NCBI RefSeq assembly: GCF_019134595.1
Contig: NZ_CP077770.1
Location: forward strand, 1,570,001-1,634,000
Source of the DNA: Pseudoalteromonas shioyasakiensis
GTDB taxonomy: Bacteria; Pseudomonadota; Gammaproteobacteria; Enterobacterales; Alteromonadaceae
Reading direction: 5' to 3'
Length of the DNA stretch: 64,000 bases
This document shows, in pieces, positions 36,727 through 45,932 of the stretch (positions are counted from its first letter, which is position 1; every line of letters starts with the position of its first letter). The position numbers and the translations under genes are program-made. The notes beneath the pieces are model-generated. The model saw only the letters and a program-made list of their open reading frames with translations. It was not told where the DNA came from and did no database searches.

Positions 36727-36751
36727 TAAAAAACCGCGCTAATTGCGCGGT
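36727..36751 (-). terminator. Terminator of the DUF4136 lipoprotein gene
   Basis: ACCGCGC/GCGCGGT with a five-base loop. On the minus strand it is followed by TTTTTATT. Confidence 0.85.
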
Positions 36752-36770
36752 CTTTTAACTAAAAAGGTGT

Positions 36771-37325
36771 TTAGTTTTGATTAATCGATTGCGGTGGGAA
36801 GTTACTTAGAATGTTAGCAACAGTCTCTTTGATAACTTCAGTGCGCTTTTCAGGTGATTGGTTCTTTTGCAAACGACCTTCTTTAGCGCCACGCCAAACT
36901 AATTGGTTAGAAGCACGGTCTACCACGTCTAGAATTAACGTACCCACTTCGTATTCGCGAGCAGTTGTTTGCGTGTTGTAACCCATACCCCAGTAATTCC
37001 AGCGTGCGCCGTAACCCACGTTAAAGGTATCAACATCAATTTTTGTATCAACTGAGGCATGATAGTTAATCAGTACATCTGCTTGTGCTAAATCAACTAG
37101 CTTCATACCGCTTTTTTCAAGTTCAGCATTAACAGCTTCACGAACGCGTTTTTCCATTAAAGGACTAATTTGGTAGTTCGCTACGTTTTTAGTCAAGCTG
37201 GCATTAGGTACCCAAGAGAAGGTTTTATAATTACTAAAATCTGCTGATTTGTCGTAATCCCAATCAGGCGTTTTAGCACAAGCCGCTAAAAATAATACAG
37301 CCGTCGCGATTAATAAGTTCTTCAT
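36771..37325 (-). CDS. DUF4136 lipoprotein
   Basis: 184 residues. The lipobox is LAAC in MKNLLIATAVLFLAAC. The body has the DUF4136 pattern: an early DYDKSADFSNYKTFSWV, then MEKRVREAVNAELEKSGMKLV, ADVLINYHASVDTK, and late VGTLILDVVDRASNQLVWRGAKEGRL. It is probably an envelope lipoprotein of unknown role. It lies 163 bases downstream of mksB on the same strand with its own apparent start region. It is not a MksG/JetD nuclease. Confidence 0.85.
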   Translation of the reverse strand: MKNLLIATAVLFLAACAKTPDWDYDKSADFSNYKTFSWVPNASLTKNVANYQISPLMEKRVREAVNAELEKSGMKLVDLAQADVLINYHASVDTKIDVDTFNVGYGARWNYWGMGYNTQTTAREYEVGTLILDVVDRASNQLVWRGAKEGRLQKNQSPEKRTEVIKETVANILSNFPPQSINQN

Positions 37326-37488
37326 ATTGTTTGCTCCTTGGCAAAAATTCCACTACTTGATTGATAACATAACACAAATAATACTCAACTGAATGATTAT
37401 TTAAAGACTATGGCACATTTACAAAAAAGTACTGTAATAGTTTGTAAACATAGTCATCCTTGACTGAATCAATGATTAATTTTAGTAA

Positions 37489-40275
37489 TTAAGCAGTGTG
37501 TTCCACTTCTATCCAATCTTTTTCATCGACCCAGTTTTGTGCACCATCTTTAACAGTACGAATAGGGACAATGTAATCACAGCTAACTTGTGGTTTAACT
37601 GAGGCAAAAATCGGCACAAAGCCAAAGCTAAGAGCGGTTTCGATAATTGCTTTTTGGTTTTGTGGGTCGATATCGGCTGCTTCATCGATATAAATCGGAA
37701 TACGATACAAGTTTTGTTCTTGGTCGCTTAATAAGTAACGAATAAACAGCATGCCACACAGTAGCTTAATGGTAATACGAGTACCGTTAGAGCCGGCTGA
37801 ATCGATTTTTTCGAAGTGTTCAGTTTCGCCAGCACGGTTTACTACCTCAAAACGAATATCAAATAAGTCGGTCAGAGTTAAACCCGCTTTTTCAGAGGCT
37901 AGCTTAATCAAATGATCTTTCGCTTCGTTTACCGCAGACTCGCTATAAGGCTCTTGGCTTAATAGGTCTAGGGTATCGCCTTGCTCAAACTGATTTGAGG
38001 TACTGATAATTGTATCAATGCTATCAACCAACATCTTGCGCGGAATAACATTAATTTTGAATGCTTGAAGGTTAGAAATCCGATGCTGACTAATGCCTTT
38101 ATTAAAGCTGTTCATTTCACGGCGTAGGCGGTCTAAGTCTTCACGCAAGCCCTTAATGGTGGCGGCCACTTCGGTTAATGCAACTCGGCCTTGACGCTCA
38201 ACGGCATCGCGCTCGTTATCAATGTTATGAAACGCGCTAATAAGCTTTTCGTATTTAGTAAACTCATCGTTTTCGTTATCAAATTTAGTAATCCCCGCAT
38301 TGTAGATATGCAGGTAGGTGTTACGTACGTTGATATCAAAGTTACGTAGCTCTTGGCAGTCTTTATTAAAGTGATGAATGAGGTCGCTCAAGTTATCAAA
38401 ATCAATACTGATTTCAATCATATATGGAGTGACTTTGCCTGAGTAAAAATCAAGTGTGTGATCAATACGTTCTGATTTAACTTGGCGTAAACGGTCAGCT
38501 TGGCGGGCAAGCAAATCTTTTTTCGATTTGATAATTGAGCGACGATCGCTAATTGAGCCACTGTTCTTTTGAATGTCTTGCAGATAGTCGTCAACTTGTT
38601 CGCGCTCTGCATTTAATTGCTCTTTTAGCAGAGTTTGTGCATCGACAGATTGCTGCATCACTTCAAATTGTTCAAAGCGTTTTAATGCTTCTTCTGAGGC
38701 CATTAGCTCATCATATAAGGCGTCTTTTTCTTTTTGCTTTTCGGCGACATTAGCAGCGACTTCGCGCTGCTGTTTAAACTCTTTCAGTGAGTTTTCAAGA
38801 GCAGCAAGTTGCGCGGTTAATTGCTCTTTATTTTCGCCCGTTTGCATTTGCACTGGGCTTAGCTTTTTAAGTTTAATCGTCGCGCCAGGAAGAGTCAGTA
38901 CACCACCTTTTACGTTAGCCGATAATTGTTCTAAAAACTCACCAAAAGCATCTTCGTCTGTTATCTCAACATCACCATTGCTGGTGGTGGCAAACGATAA
39001 GATATCTGGGTTTAGAATACGCGAAATTTCTTCAACTTCTTTTAAAGACAAATCTTCACGCATACGGGTGAATAGGTTGAACTCGAGGTTCTTTAACTGC
39101 AGTTTTAAGCTCTTAATTTGCTTTTGTGTTTCGCTAATACGGTAATCTAGCGTGTGCAAGCTTTGACCTTGAGCACTGCTTAATGAATGCGATAGCGATT
39201 CATAATCTTGTTTAAGTTGCGTAAGGCTTACTTTTAAAGTGGCTTTGTTAACTAGTTCAAACTCAGATTTAAGTGCTCGATAGTCTAAAAACCACTGTTC
39301 AATTTGAGTTTGTTTACGTTCAATATCGCGCGATTGCTGAATATACAGCTGCTGCTTTTGGTCGAACTCGTGCTTTTCGTGTTCGATATCCTCAAGGGCA
39401 ATATTTAGCTCAGAGAGTTGCTCTTGTTGATAGGTTTCAAAGTCAATCAGTGCTTGGTCAATTTTTGGCGCATAGGCTGCAAGTTTGCCTTTTAAAACCG
39501 TTTGGTTTTCAAGCATAGATTCAAGGGCCGCGATAGGCTCTTGCATTGACTCAAGGGCTTTTAATTCACGTTTAGCGCGATTCACTTTATCGAATGAACG
39601 TCGCCACACTTCATAAAAGTCGACCCGTGAGTTTGACATATGACGCTCAAATACACGTAGCATAAAGCGTTTAACATCACTGGCACCTAACTTATGCAAG
39701 TTAAGAATACGGCGGAAAATTTCTTTGTAAATTGCTGAATCTTGCACGTTATTGAGGGGGATCATCTTTAAGTTGATATCGCCATCAAACGGCGTTGCGC
39801 CACCAGTGAGTAGGGCGTTTAGCTCTTGCGCTTTTAATTCAATAGGATTGAAACCTTGCTCTTTTAAGTGATTAAAAAGCTTGGTAAATTTTACAATGGT
39901 TTTGCCTTGAGTGTAGTGTTCAAGGTTCAACTTACCTTGGTAGCAAAAAAACTGATGCGCATATCCGGCAATTTTACCAAGGCCGGCAACACCAATCACC
40001 ACAGGGCCATTAGGTAGGTCAGCTTCGAGTAAAATATAGGATTGATCTGACGAAAAGTAGAATTTTCTGGTTTCATCTAAATCGTGGCCATCCCATTCTG
40101 TTAAACGTAAATCATTAATCAATGGAAATTGCAGGGCATTAATTACCGAGCTTTTACCGGTATTATTTGGTGCACAAATAGAGCTACTTTTATCCAGTGG
40201 GATCACGCATTTTGCATAGCCTGCGGTATTTAAAAGCGCAAGTTTGCTGAGTCCGTATAGGCTTTGGCTTTGCAT
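37489..40275 (-). CDS. mksB: MksB, SMC-like ATPase of an MksBEF condensin
   Basis: 928 residues, the size range of MksB and JetC rather than the larger MukB. Walker A is APNNTGKS at about residues 35-42. Two long coiled-coil arms (about 235-430 and 490-750) flank a short hinge-like region. The C-terminal head has a signature-like AGSNGTRITIKLLCGM and Walker B IPIYIDEAADIDPQ (about 859-872). SMC dimers with kleisin MksF and MksE load on DNA and organise chromosomes or recognise plasmids (Wadjet). The ATG overlaps the mksE stop by one base (TAATG), so the two are translationally coupled. No mksG/jetD nuclease gene follows. Confidence 0.88.
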   Translation of the reverse strand: MQSQSLYGLSKLALLNTAGYAKCVIPLDKSSSICAPNNTGKSSVINALQFPLINDLRLTEWDGHDLDETRKFYFSSDQSYILLEADLPNGPVVIGVAGLGKIAGYAHQFFCYQGKLNLEHYTQGKTIVKFTKLFNHLKEQGFNPIELKAQELNALLTGGATPFDGDINLKMIPLNNVQDSAIYKEIFRRILNLHKLGASDVKRFMLRVFERHMSNSRVDFYEVWRRSFDKVNRAKRELKALESMQEPIAALESMLENQTVLKGKLAAYAPKIDQALIDFETYQQEQLSELNIALEDIEHEKHEFDQKQQLYIQQSRDIERKQTQIEQWFLDYRALKSEFELVNKATLKVSLTQLKQDYESLSHSLSSAQGQSLHTLDYRISETQKQIKSLKLQLKNLEFNLFTRMREDLSLKEVEEISRILNPDILSFATTSNGDVEITDEDAFGEFLEQLSANVKGGVLTLPGATIKLKKLSPVQMQTGENKEQLTAQLAALENSLKEFKQQREVAANVAEKQKEKDALYDELMASEEALKRFEQFEVMQQSVDAQTLLKEQLNAEREQVDDYLQDIQKNSGSISDRRSIIKSKKDLLARQADRLRQVKSERIDHTLDFYSGKVTPYMIEISIDFDNLSDLIHHFNKDCQELRNFDINVRNTYLHIYNAGITKFDNENDEFTKYEKLISAFHNIDNERDAVERQGRVALTEVAATIKGLREDLDRLRREMNSFNKGISQHRISNLQAFKINVIPRKMLVDSIDTIISTSNQFEQGDTLDLLSQEPYSESAVNEAKDHLIKLASEKAGLTLTDLFDIRFEVVNRAGETEHFEKIDSAGSNGTRITIKLLCGMLFIRYLLSDQEQNLYRIPIYIDEAADIDPQNQKAIIETALSFGFVPIFASVKPQVSCDYIVPIRTVKDGAQNWVDEKDWIEVEHTA

Positions 40276-40820
40276 TAGTCGTCATCTCCTAGGTAGGTTT
40301 CTTCGTTTACTTCCATTAATGCATCGATATAACGATAAATAGGTGCTTGCAGCATAAAGCCGTTTTCTACTTCGCGAGCCAGACCTAAACGCACCATACG
40401 TAAGTAGACGTCTTTGCGTAAATCTGAGCCTGAGAAGATTTCTAATTGATCAAACAGGTGCTTGTTGATTTGCACTAAGGTTTGCATTAGTTCAAGGTCG
40501 TTTACTTCGTCAAACAAAGCACGCATTGGATCTTTACCTGTATTGGCATAGTGCTCAATCAAGATGTAGATAGTCAGTGCGATGGCACGCGAAATTTTAC
40601 CCATATTTGGGGTGCTTTCATCACTGCCAAAATAGTAATAGCCACGGCTATCATGTTGCAGGTCATGGCCAAGGGCGTTAAATAACGCGCGATAAGCATC
40701 AATGTGTTGGTCAAGCTCTTGCCACATCAGCGTGTCTTGTTCGCTAATGTGGTAGCCTGATGTGAGCTTTTTATTAATAGCTTGCAGATGCGTTAAATCA
40801 TCTAAATTAATATCTGTCAT
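40275..40820 (-). CDS. mksE: MksE, condensin accessory subunit
   Basis: 181 residues, mainly alpha-helical with winged-helix character. It fits the MukE/MksE/JetB position and length between the kleisin and SMC genes. Visible features are ISEQDTLMWQELDQHIDAYRALFNALGHDL, YFGSDESTPNMGKISRAIALTIYILIEHY and YLRMVRLGLAREVENGFMLQAPIYRYIDALMEV, the last like a wing with its recognition helix. The family binds the kleisin dimer and DNA. It starts two bases after the mksF stop and overlaps mksB by one base. Confidence 0.85.
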   Translation of the reverse strand: MTDINLDDLTHLQAINKKLTSGYHISEQDTLMWQELDQHIDAYRALFNALGHDLQHDSRGYYYFGSDESTPNMGKISRAIALTIYILIEHYANTGKDPMRALFDEVNDLELMQTLVQINKHLFDQLEIFSGSDLRKDVYLRMVRLGLAREVENGFMLQAPIYRYIDALMEVNEETYLGDDD

Positions 40821-40822
40821 GG

Positions 40823-42097
40823 TTATTGCTCTGTTGCTTTTTTATCGTCAGCAATCGATGAGTTAAATGGGTAAAGAGAGAAGTGTTGCTGGGCAATTTT
40901 TATTTTTACTTTCTCTTGGCTTTGGCTGATTTCAAGGTCGCCATCGCTAATTAATTTTTGATACAAGAACAGCATTTCGTCAGCCTCTAGATCTGGGTAG
41001 CTTTCATCTAAGAAACTAAGAAGCGGCTGAGCTTTTTTGCTGGCTTTTTTAAAGCGTTTTCTAAATTGTGTTTTAACGTCGTTATAATCAGGAATATGCG
41101 GGCTTAGATAGGCGGGCACATCATCATGTTCTGGTAGTTGATATTCATCGTGCTCAAAGTCAACTAAACCTGCCATATAGGCAACGATATGACGTTGCTG
41201 ACCAAGTGAAAAGCGTTGCGCGTCTGAGACAAAGTTAGGCTGTACTGCACTTAACATGTTATCGACGCCATTTTTACGCACTAAACCAAGCACTTTAGCC
41301 GCTTGGCGAGTAATTAGGTTGTTGCGTCGTAACTCTTCACGTAGTGGCATCAACATATCGGCGCTTTTACGTAAACTTTCACGACCAACTAAATGCATTT
41401 CTAAAATACGGGTACGTAATTGCTCTAGCATGCGCTTGTCTTGATATGATTTACCAAGGCGGTCAATTTGCTCTATTTGCGCGCTAATTTGCGCTTCGAT
41501 GGTATTAAAGCAAGCGTGGAAGTCACCACGAATATCCACCATTTCAAGCATAGGCTCGATGTATTCATCAAACGCTTCAATTACAGCCTGGTAGCGTTTT
41601 TGCAGTGATTGCACCGCGTTGTCTGCTTTCGCTTGCTCAACAATATTTAAAATTGCGTTTTCATTGTGGGCAAACAGTTTCATTATTTTGCGTACCCGAT
41701 CATCCATAATGCGGCTAAAGCGGCGAAGCTCGTCGTAATCTTCAATTTCACCGGCTTTAGCAAGGCGATTACCAAGGCGAGCTAAATCATCAACGAGCAC
41801 GCTAATTTCTTGGGCAAGACCTAAGTGTTCTTCTTGCAGCAAGAAAGTCGCAAAATCGGCGATCGCGCGGTTTATTTCTAACTGTGATGATTTTGCTAGT
41901 GGAATGATAATATCTTGATTCAATAAACGATTTGTTTCTTTATAAATGCGTTCATTTGACCATGAAGGTTGTTTTTGTTTTATCGCATTTTGTACGTCTT
42001 TCAAGCTGAAATCAGCCATCTTAAAACGTTTAAATAGCAGTTCTAACACCCCCCAATGTTCAGTAAGGGTATTTAATAACTTTTTAGCTGGGATCAT
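40823..42097 (-). CDS. mksF: MksF, kleisin subunit of the condensin
   Basis: 424 residues, helical throughout. The N-terminal winged helix may be MADFSLKDVQNAIKQKQPSWSNERIYKETNRLLNQDIIIPL (about 27-70). A long coiled-coil middle follows (LAQEISVLVDDLARLGNRLAKAGEIEDYDELRRFSRIMDD). The C-terminal part ends with SDGDLEISQSQEKVKIKIAQQHFSLYPF. It is first in the F-E-B order seen for Pseudomonas mks operons. It is divergent from nhaD with 148 bases between. Identity rests on operon order and fold rather than on a sharp motif. Confidence 0.82.
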   Translation of the reverse strand: MIPAKKLLNTLTEHWGVLELLFKRFKMADFSLKDVQNAIKQKQPSWSNERIYKETNRLLNQDIIIPLAKSSQLEINRAIADFATFLLQEEHLGLAQEISVLVDDLARLGNRLAKAGEIEDYDELRRFSRIMDDRVRKIMKLFAHNENAILNIVEQAKADNAVQSLQKRYQAVIEAFDEYIEPMLEMVDIRGDFHACFNTIEAQISAQIEQIDRLGKSYQDKRMLEQLRTRILEMHLVGRESLRKSADMLMPLREELRRNNLITRQAAKVLGLVRKNGVDNMLSAVQPNFVSDAQRFSLGQQRHIVAYMAGLVDFEHDEYQLPEHDDVPAYLSPHIPDYNDVKTQFRKRFKKASKKAQPLLSFLDESYPDLEADEMLFLYQKLISDGDLEISQSQEKVKIKIAQQHFSLYPFNSSIADDKKATEQ

Positions 42098-42245
42098 AAG
42101 GCTCCAGTAAATTCAGACTTTGGTGTTAGCGATTAGTATTAAATTATGTAATTGAGAATAGTTTTATGCTTTCTATGCTGCTAGAATCCGCGCCGAAACA
42201 CTCGACTTACAATTTTTACATTATTATAAAGGTTGTTCAAACACC

Positions 42246-43496
42246 ATGGTAACCCCACTTATCCTAACCCTGATAGCGGTGGCATTTTTGCTTATCGTTA
42301 TAGAGGATATTATCCATGTAAACAAGGCCAAAACGACGCTTTTTTTTGGCACTTTATGCTGGATTATCTTATTTATCTCTCCAATTCATGGGCAAAGCCC
42401 AGAAACCATACAACATCAACTGGATCACAACATATTAGAAATCGCGACTTTGTGGCTGTTTTTAATGGCTGCGATGACCTTTGTAGCCTATTTAAACTCT
42501 AAAGGTTTTATCCAGAATATTGTTCATAAAATTATGCCAAATCAAATCAGTGAACGAAAGCTGATGTTTCTGATTGGTGGTTTTGCGTTTTTATTTTCAT
42601 CAATATCAGACAACATAACTGCTACTCTTATCTCGCTTGCGGTGGTGATGTCACTTAAGTTAGATCCTAAAAAATTAATAAAATATGCGACCTTAATTGT
42701 ATTTAGTGTTAACTCGGGTGGGGTGTCGTTGATCACGGGTGATGTTACAACCCTTATGATTTTCTTAGACGAAAAAGTCACTATTGCTAATCTACTATTA
42801 TTAATTGCCCCTGCACTGACAAGTGTTGCTCTGCTCGCGGCGATGTTGTCGGTGGGTATGTCGGGTAATGTTGTGTTTGAAAAGCAAGCAGCTCGTCGTA
42901 TCGAAAAAACAGATATAACCATTGCGGTTATCTTCTTCTCTACCATCATAGCCACGTTAACTTTAAGCGTACTTTACAGTGTACCACCGCTATTAACCTT
43001 TTTATTTGGTTTATCACTGATGTTTTTGGTTGCACAATTTTTAATGCGCAAAAAAGACGTCAACAAAAAAATCATCGATTATATTCGTGAAATTGAATAC
43101 GACACCTTATTGTTCTTCGTTGGTGTGTTATTGCTGGTTGGTGCATTAAAAGAAGTGGGCATGCTTGCTAAATTTACTCACTTATATGAGTTGATGGCAC
43201 CGGAATATGCCAACTACTTGATGGGGCTATTATCAGCGGCGGTAGATAACGTACCTCTCACTGCAGCACTTTTAAAAGCTGATATTGTGATGAGCCCTCA
43301 GCAATGGCTGTCGTTTACTTACGCAACAGGGGTCGGTGGTTCAATGCTTATTATCGGCTCTGCGGCAGGTATTATTGCCATGAGTAAGGTTAAGGCACTG
43401 ACCTTTATGAGCTATCTTAAAATGTCGGTTTATTTACTAATTGCTTATACCGTTGGTTATTACGGTTCGCACTTAGCGGGCAGTTTAATTTCATAA
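42246..43496 (+). CDS. nhaD: Na+/H+ antiporter NhaD
   Basis: 416-residue inner-membrane protein with about 11-13 helices. NhaD/ion-transporter marks include FAFLFSSISDNITATLISLAVV, IVFSVNSGGVSLITGDVTTLMIFL and the C-terminal SAAVDNVPLTAALLKADI, where the paired SDN/DN aspartates bind cations. The start at ATG 42246 gives a hydrophobic first helix (MVTPLILTLIAVAFLLIVIED). It exports Na+ or Li+ in exchange for protons at alkaline pH, a useful role in seawater. It is followed by its own terminator and then the lysC riboswitch. Confidence 0.93.
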   Translation: MVTPLILTLIAVAFLLIVIEDIIHVNKAKTTLFFGTLCWIILFISPIHGQSPETIQHQLDHNILEIATLWLFLMAAMTFVAYLNSKGFIQNIVHKIMPNQISERKLMFLIGGFAFLFSSISDNITATLISLAVVMSLKLDPKKLIKYATLIVFSVNSGGVSLITGDVTTLMIFLDEKVTIANLLLLIAPALTSVALLAAMLSVGMSGNVVFEKQAARRIEKTDITIAVIFFSTIIATLTLSVLYSVPPLLTFLFGLSLMFLVAQFLMRKKDVNKKIIDYIREIEYDTLLFFVGVLLLVGALKEVGMLAKFTHLYELMAPEYANYLMGLLSAAVDNVPLTAALLKADIVMSPQQWLSFTYATGVGGSMLIIGSAAGIIAMSKVKALTFMSYLKMSVYLLIAYTVGYYGSHLAGSLIS

Positions 43497-43534
43497 AACA
43501 ACTTGACAGCTAGACGTCTAAACGTTAACTTTCG

Positions 43535-43566
43535 AAGCCTGCTTTTAACAGCAGGCTTTGTTATTT
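43535..43566 (+). terminator. nhaD terminator
   Basis: AAGCCTGC/GCAGGCTT with loop TTTTAACA, then TGTTATTTT. Confidence 0.8.
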
Positions 43567-43589
43567 TAACCAGGTGTTAACTTAACATT

Positions 43590-43752
43590 CAGAAGAGGTG
43601 CGATACTTAGGTAATTAATGTGAGGTGACGAACGCCGATGACCATTAATGAGGGAAGTACTCGCCGAGAAAATTAACCGGACGTCACGGTTATTTTTCGG
43701 TTTATGGGGCTGAATCCTCAAAACTGTCACCAAACTAGGTGGAGAGCTTCTG
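43590..43752 (+). ncRNA. Lysine riboswitch (L box) of lysC
   Basis: P1 arms CAGAAG (43590-43595) and CTTCTG (43747-43752). The conserved core is visible as AGAGGTGCG, AGGGAAGTACTCGCCGAGAA, GGGGCTGAATCC, AACTGTCACC and GGTGGAGAGCTTCTGG. Lysine binding should lower expression of lysC. Confidence 0.95.
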
Positions 43753-43808
43753 GCATGGACTACTCTTTATTTTCAAAGCACCCCCTTGCCGAGTTCTTCT
43801 TGAATTAC

Positions 43809-43833
43809 TGTGGATAGTTTTCCACAAAAGGAG
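43809..43833 (+). promoter_or_regulatory. Hairpin next to the lysC Shine-Dalgarno sequence
   Basis: TGTGGA (43809-43814)/TCCACA (43821-43826) lies two bases before AAGGAG (43828-43833). No T run follows, so the riboswitch expression platform may act on translation rather than on termination. The region 43753-43808 offers alternative pairings with P1 (CTTCTT). Confidence 0.4.
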
Positions 43834-43838
43834 ACGAC

Positions 43839-45218
43839 ATGAATACCCAATTAGCCGCCAACACAAAATCAGATTACGTTGTTGCAAAATTTGGTGGCAC
43901 CAGTGTAGCTAACTTTGATGCTATGAGCCGCTGTGCAGAAATTATTTGTGCTGATAATCAAGTGCGTATTGTTGCTGTGAGTGCCAGTGCTGGCGTGACC
44001 AATCATTTAGTTGCATTGTGTAAAGCTGATTTGAGTGCGGTTGAGCGTGATGAGCACATTACCGGCGTAGTCGCCATTCAAGAAGCAATTTTGGCAGAGC
44101 TGTCGCTTGATGCTGATCTAGCACATGGCTTTAATGAAACGCTTAAGGCTTTTCAAACTTTGGCATCAGAAGGGGTTAAGTCAGCAGCTGAGCAAGATGA
44201 GCTACTGAGCTTTGGTGAGCGTTTATCATCGTATTTGTTCACTCAAGTTTTACGTGGTCAAGGTCTTGATGCGGTGCGTTTTGATGTACGTAAGGTGCTA
44301 AAAACAGATAGCCAATTTGCTAAAGCAACACCTAATGTTGCAGCAACCGCTGCGGCTGCTAAAGAGCATTTAGTACCGCTACTTGATGAGCAAGTTGTGG
44401 TAACTCAAGGCTTTATTGGAAGCAATGAACATAATCAAACAACGACTTTAGGGCGTGGTGGTTCAGATTACAGTGCTGCATTACTCGCTGAAGCAATTAA
44501 CGCAAAAAGCGTGCATATTTGGACCGATGTTGTGGGTATTTTCAGTACTGATCCGCGTTTATGCGCTAAAGCAAGCCCAATTGCTCGCTTAAGCTTTGAT
44601 GAAGCGGCAGAAATGGCCACGTTTGGAGCAAAAGTACTGCACCCTGCAACCATTTTACCTGCAAGCCGTAGCCATATTAGTGTGTTTGTTGGTTCAAGCC
44701 GTGAACCACAATTAGGCGGTACATGGATTGAAAAAGAAAAGTCTCAGCAACCAGGTATTCGTGCCGTAACACAGCGTAAAAACCAAATTCTGTTAACGGT
44801 TAAAAGCCCTGAAATGCTCCTAGCGAGTGGTTTCTTAGCGCGTGTTTTCACCATTTTAAGTGAGTTTAATATTTCGGTTGATTTGGTTACTACCTCCGAG
44901 ATCAGTGTTGCAATCACTTTAGATAACGCACCAAATGCATCACGCCCTGAGCTTGATCAAGCTTGTTTAGATAAGCTTTCTGAGTTTTGTCATGTGTCGG
45001 TTGAGAATAACTTAACGCTGGTGGCTTTAATTGGTTCTGAAATTCAATTACGTCAGCAAGAAATGAACTTAATGCAGGTATTGAGTGATTTTAATATTCG
45101 TTTAATTTGCCACGGTGCAAGTAAACATAACCTGTGCTTCTTAGTTGAGCAAAGTGAGTCAGATGAAGTCGTGCAGGCTATTCACAGCCGACTATTAGAA
45201 AGCCAAGTCGCGGCGTAA
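43839..45218 (+). CDS. lysC: Lysine-sensitive aspartate kinase III
   Basis: First step from aspartate to lysine, threonine and methionine. 459 residues. Kinase motifs are VAKFGGTSVANFDAMSRCAEI (about 14-34), VVTQGFIGSNEHNQTTTLGRGGSDYSAALLAEA and WTDVVGIFSTDPRLCAKA. Two ACT regulatory domains follow (ILLTVKSPEMLLASGFLARVFTIL and LTLVALIGSEIQLRQQEMNLMQVL). It is a single kinase with no homoserine dehydrogenase fusion, which together with the lysine riboswitch marks it as LysC. Its last 24 bases overlap the end of the opposite-strand transferase gene. Confidence 0.97.
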   Translation: MNTQLAANTKSDYVVAKFGGTSVANFDAMSRCAEIICADNQVRIVAVSASAGVTNHLVALCKADLSAVERDEHITGVVAIQEAILAELSLDADLAHGFNETLKAFQTLASEGVKSAAEQDELLSFGERLSSYLFTQVLRGQGLDAVRFDVRKVLKTDSQFAKATPNVAATAAAAKEHLVPLLDEQVVVTQGFIGSNEHNQTTTLGRGGSDYSAALLAEAINAKSVHIWTDVVGIFSTDPRLCAKASPIARLSFDEAAEMATFGAKVLHPATILPASRSHISVFVGSSREPQLGGTWIEKEKSQQPGIRAVTQRKNQILLTVKSPEMLLASGFLARVFTILSEFNISVDLVTTSEISVAITLDNAPNASRPELDQACLDKLSEFCHVSVENNLTLVALIGSEIQLRQQEMNLMQVLSDFNIRLICHGASKHNLCFLVEQSESDEVVQAIHSRLLESQVAA

Positions 45219-45932
45219 GTCGTTAAAATTAATAAAAGAGCACTGCCAGTCAGTGCTTTTTTGTGCCACAACACTTATATCAAAGCCTTCAACAGAGTTA
45301 CTACGCGCGCTGAAATTATGTTTGCTCAATTCTTCAAATACATTAGGAGCAAGTAGTTTCGCTATCGGCTGAGCACTTGCTTTGGCAAGCGCTTCTTTTA
45401 ATGTCCAAATTCTAAAAAAGCACTGTGCCTGTTCATCGGGAGCGTCAAAACGGCTAATTAAGTCAACTTCATCTTGATGATAAAAATGCTTAGCGAGTTT
45501 GAGAAAAGGGCGAGGCTTACTGCTTTGTTCAATATCAAAACCAAATAGCTGCTGTTCAGGGTTAAGGGCTGCGCCAATTAAACCATTTGAATGTGATAAA
45601 CAAGCCCACACAGGTTCTCTGCGTTTTGTATGTAACTTGAGTTTACTGTCTTTGTCATCAAACTGGCTCGATATTTCATTGAGGGCTAAATCATCACTAG
45701 GGTAAGCATGTTGATACAAATACTTTAACGTTAGGCGAGTCGCTAAGTACTCTTGCTTGGCGCTAGGAACTTTTCGTTTTTCAAGCACACTTAATTCAAA
45801 CTCACTGAGTAATTTATCAACGGGTAAACTTGCAACATCAATACGTGCCGCATCCATAAGCATAATTTTTTTGGCCGTTGTTTGGCTTTGCTGCTCGATG
45901 ATAAGAGTGTTCGAAAAGTAGTGACTGCTCAT
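45195..45932 (-). CDS. 4'-phosphopantetheinyl transferase, Sfp-like
   Basis: 245 residues. Moves phosphopantetheine from CoA to carrier proteins. Family motifs are the substrate segment RREPVWACLSHSNGLIGAAL, the metal site FGFDIEQ (Asp-x-Glu, about residues 137-143), and FFRIWTLKEALAKA (WxxKEA, about 187-200). The length and the W-S/T-x-K-E motif put it in the Sfp/AcpT class rather than AcpS. No polyketide, NRPS or PUFA synthase genes are in the window, so its target is elsewhere, or it is a general enzyme. It is convergent and overlapping with lysC. Confidence 0.88.
   Translation of the reverse strand: MSSHYFSNTLIIEQQSQTTAKKIMLMDAARIDVASLPVDKLLSEFELSVLEKRKVPSAKQEYLATRLTLKYLYQHAYPSDDLALNEISSQFDDKDSKLKLHTKRREPVWACLSHSNGLIGAALNPEQQLFGFDIEQSSKPRPFLKLAKHFYHQDEVDLISRFDAPDEQAQCFFRIWTLKEALAKASAQPIAKLLAPNVFEELSKHNFSARSNSVEGFDISVVAQKSTDWQCSFINFNDLRRDLAF
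45236..45262 (+). terminator. lysC terminator inside the transferase gene
   Basis: AAAGAGCACTG/CAGTGCTTTT with loop CCAGT and a T run. It lies downstream of lysC but within codons near the end of the opposite-strand phosphopantetheinyl transferase gene. Confidence 0.75.

Noticed and set aside
36608..36730. Cobalamin riboswitch upstream of the BtuB-sized TonB receptor
   Set aside because: No B12-box (GCCACTG-type) sequence or matching stems were found in the leader.
37489..42097. Complete Wadjet defence system
   Set aside because: JetD/MksG is absent next to the operon, so defence function is not claimed.
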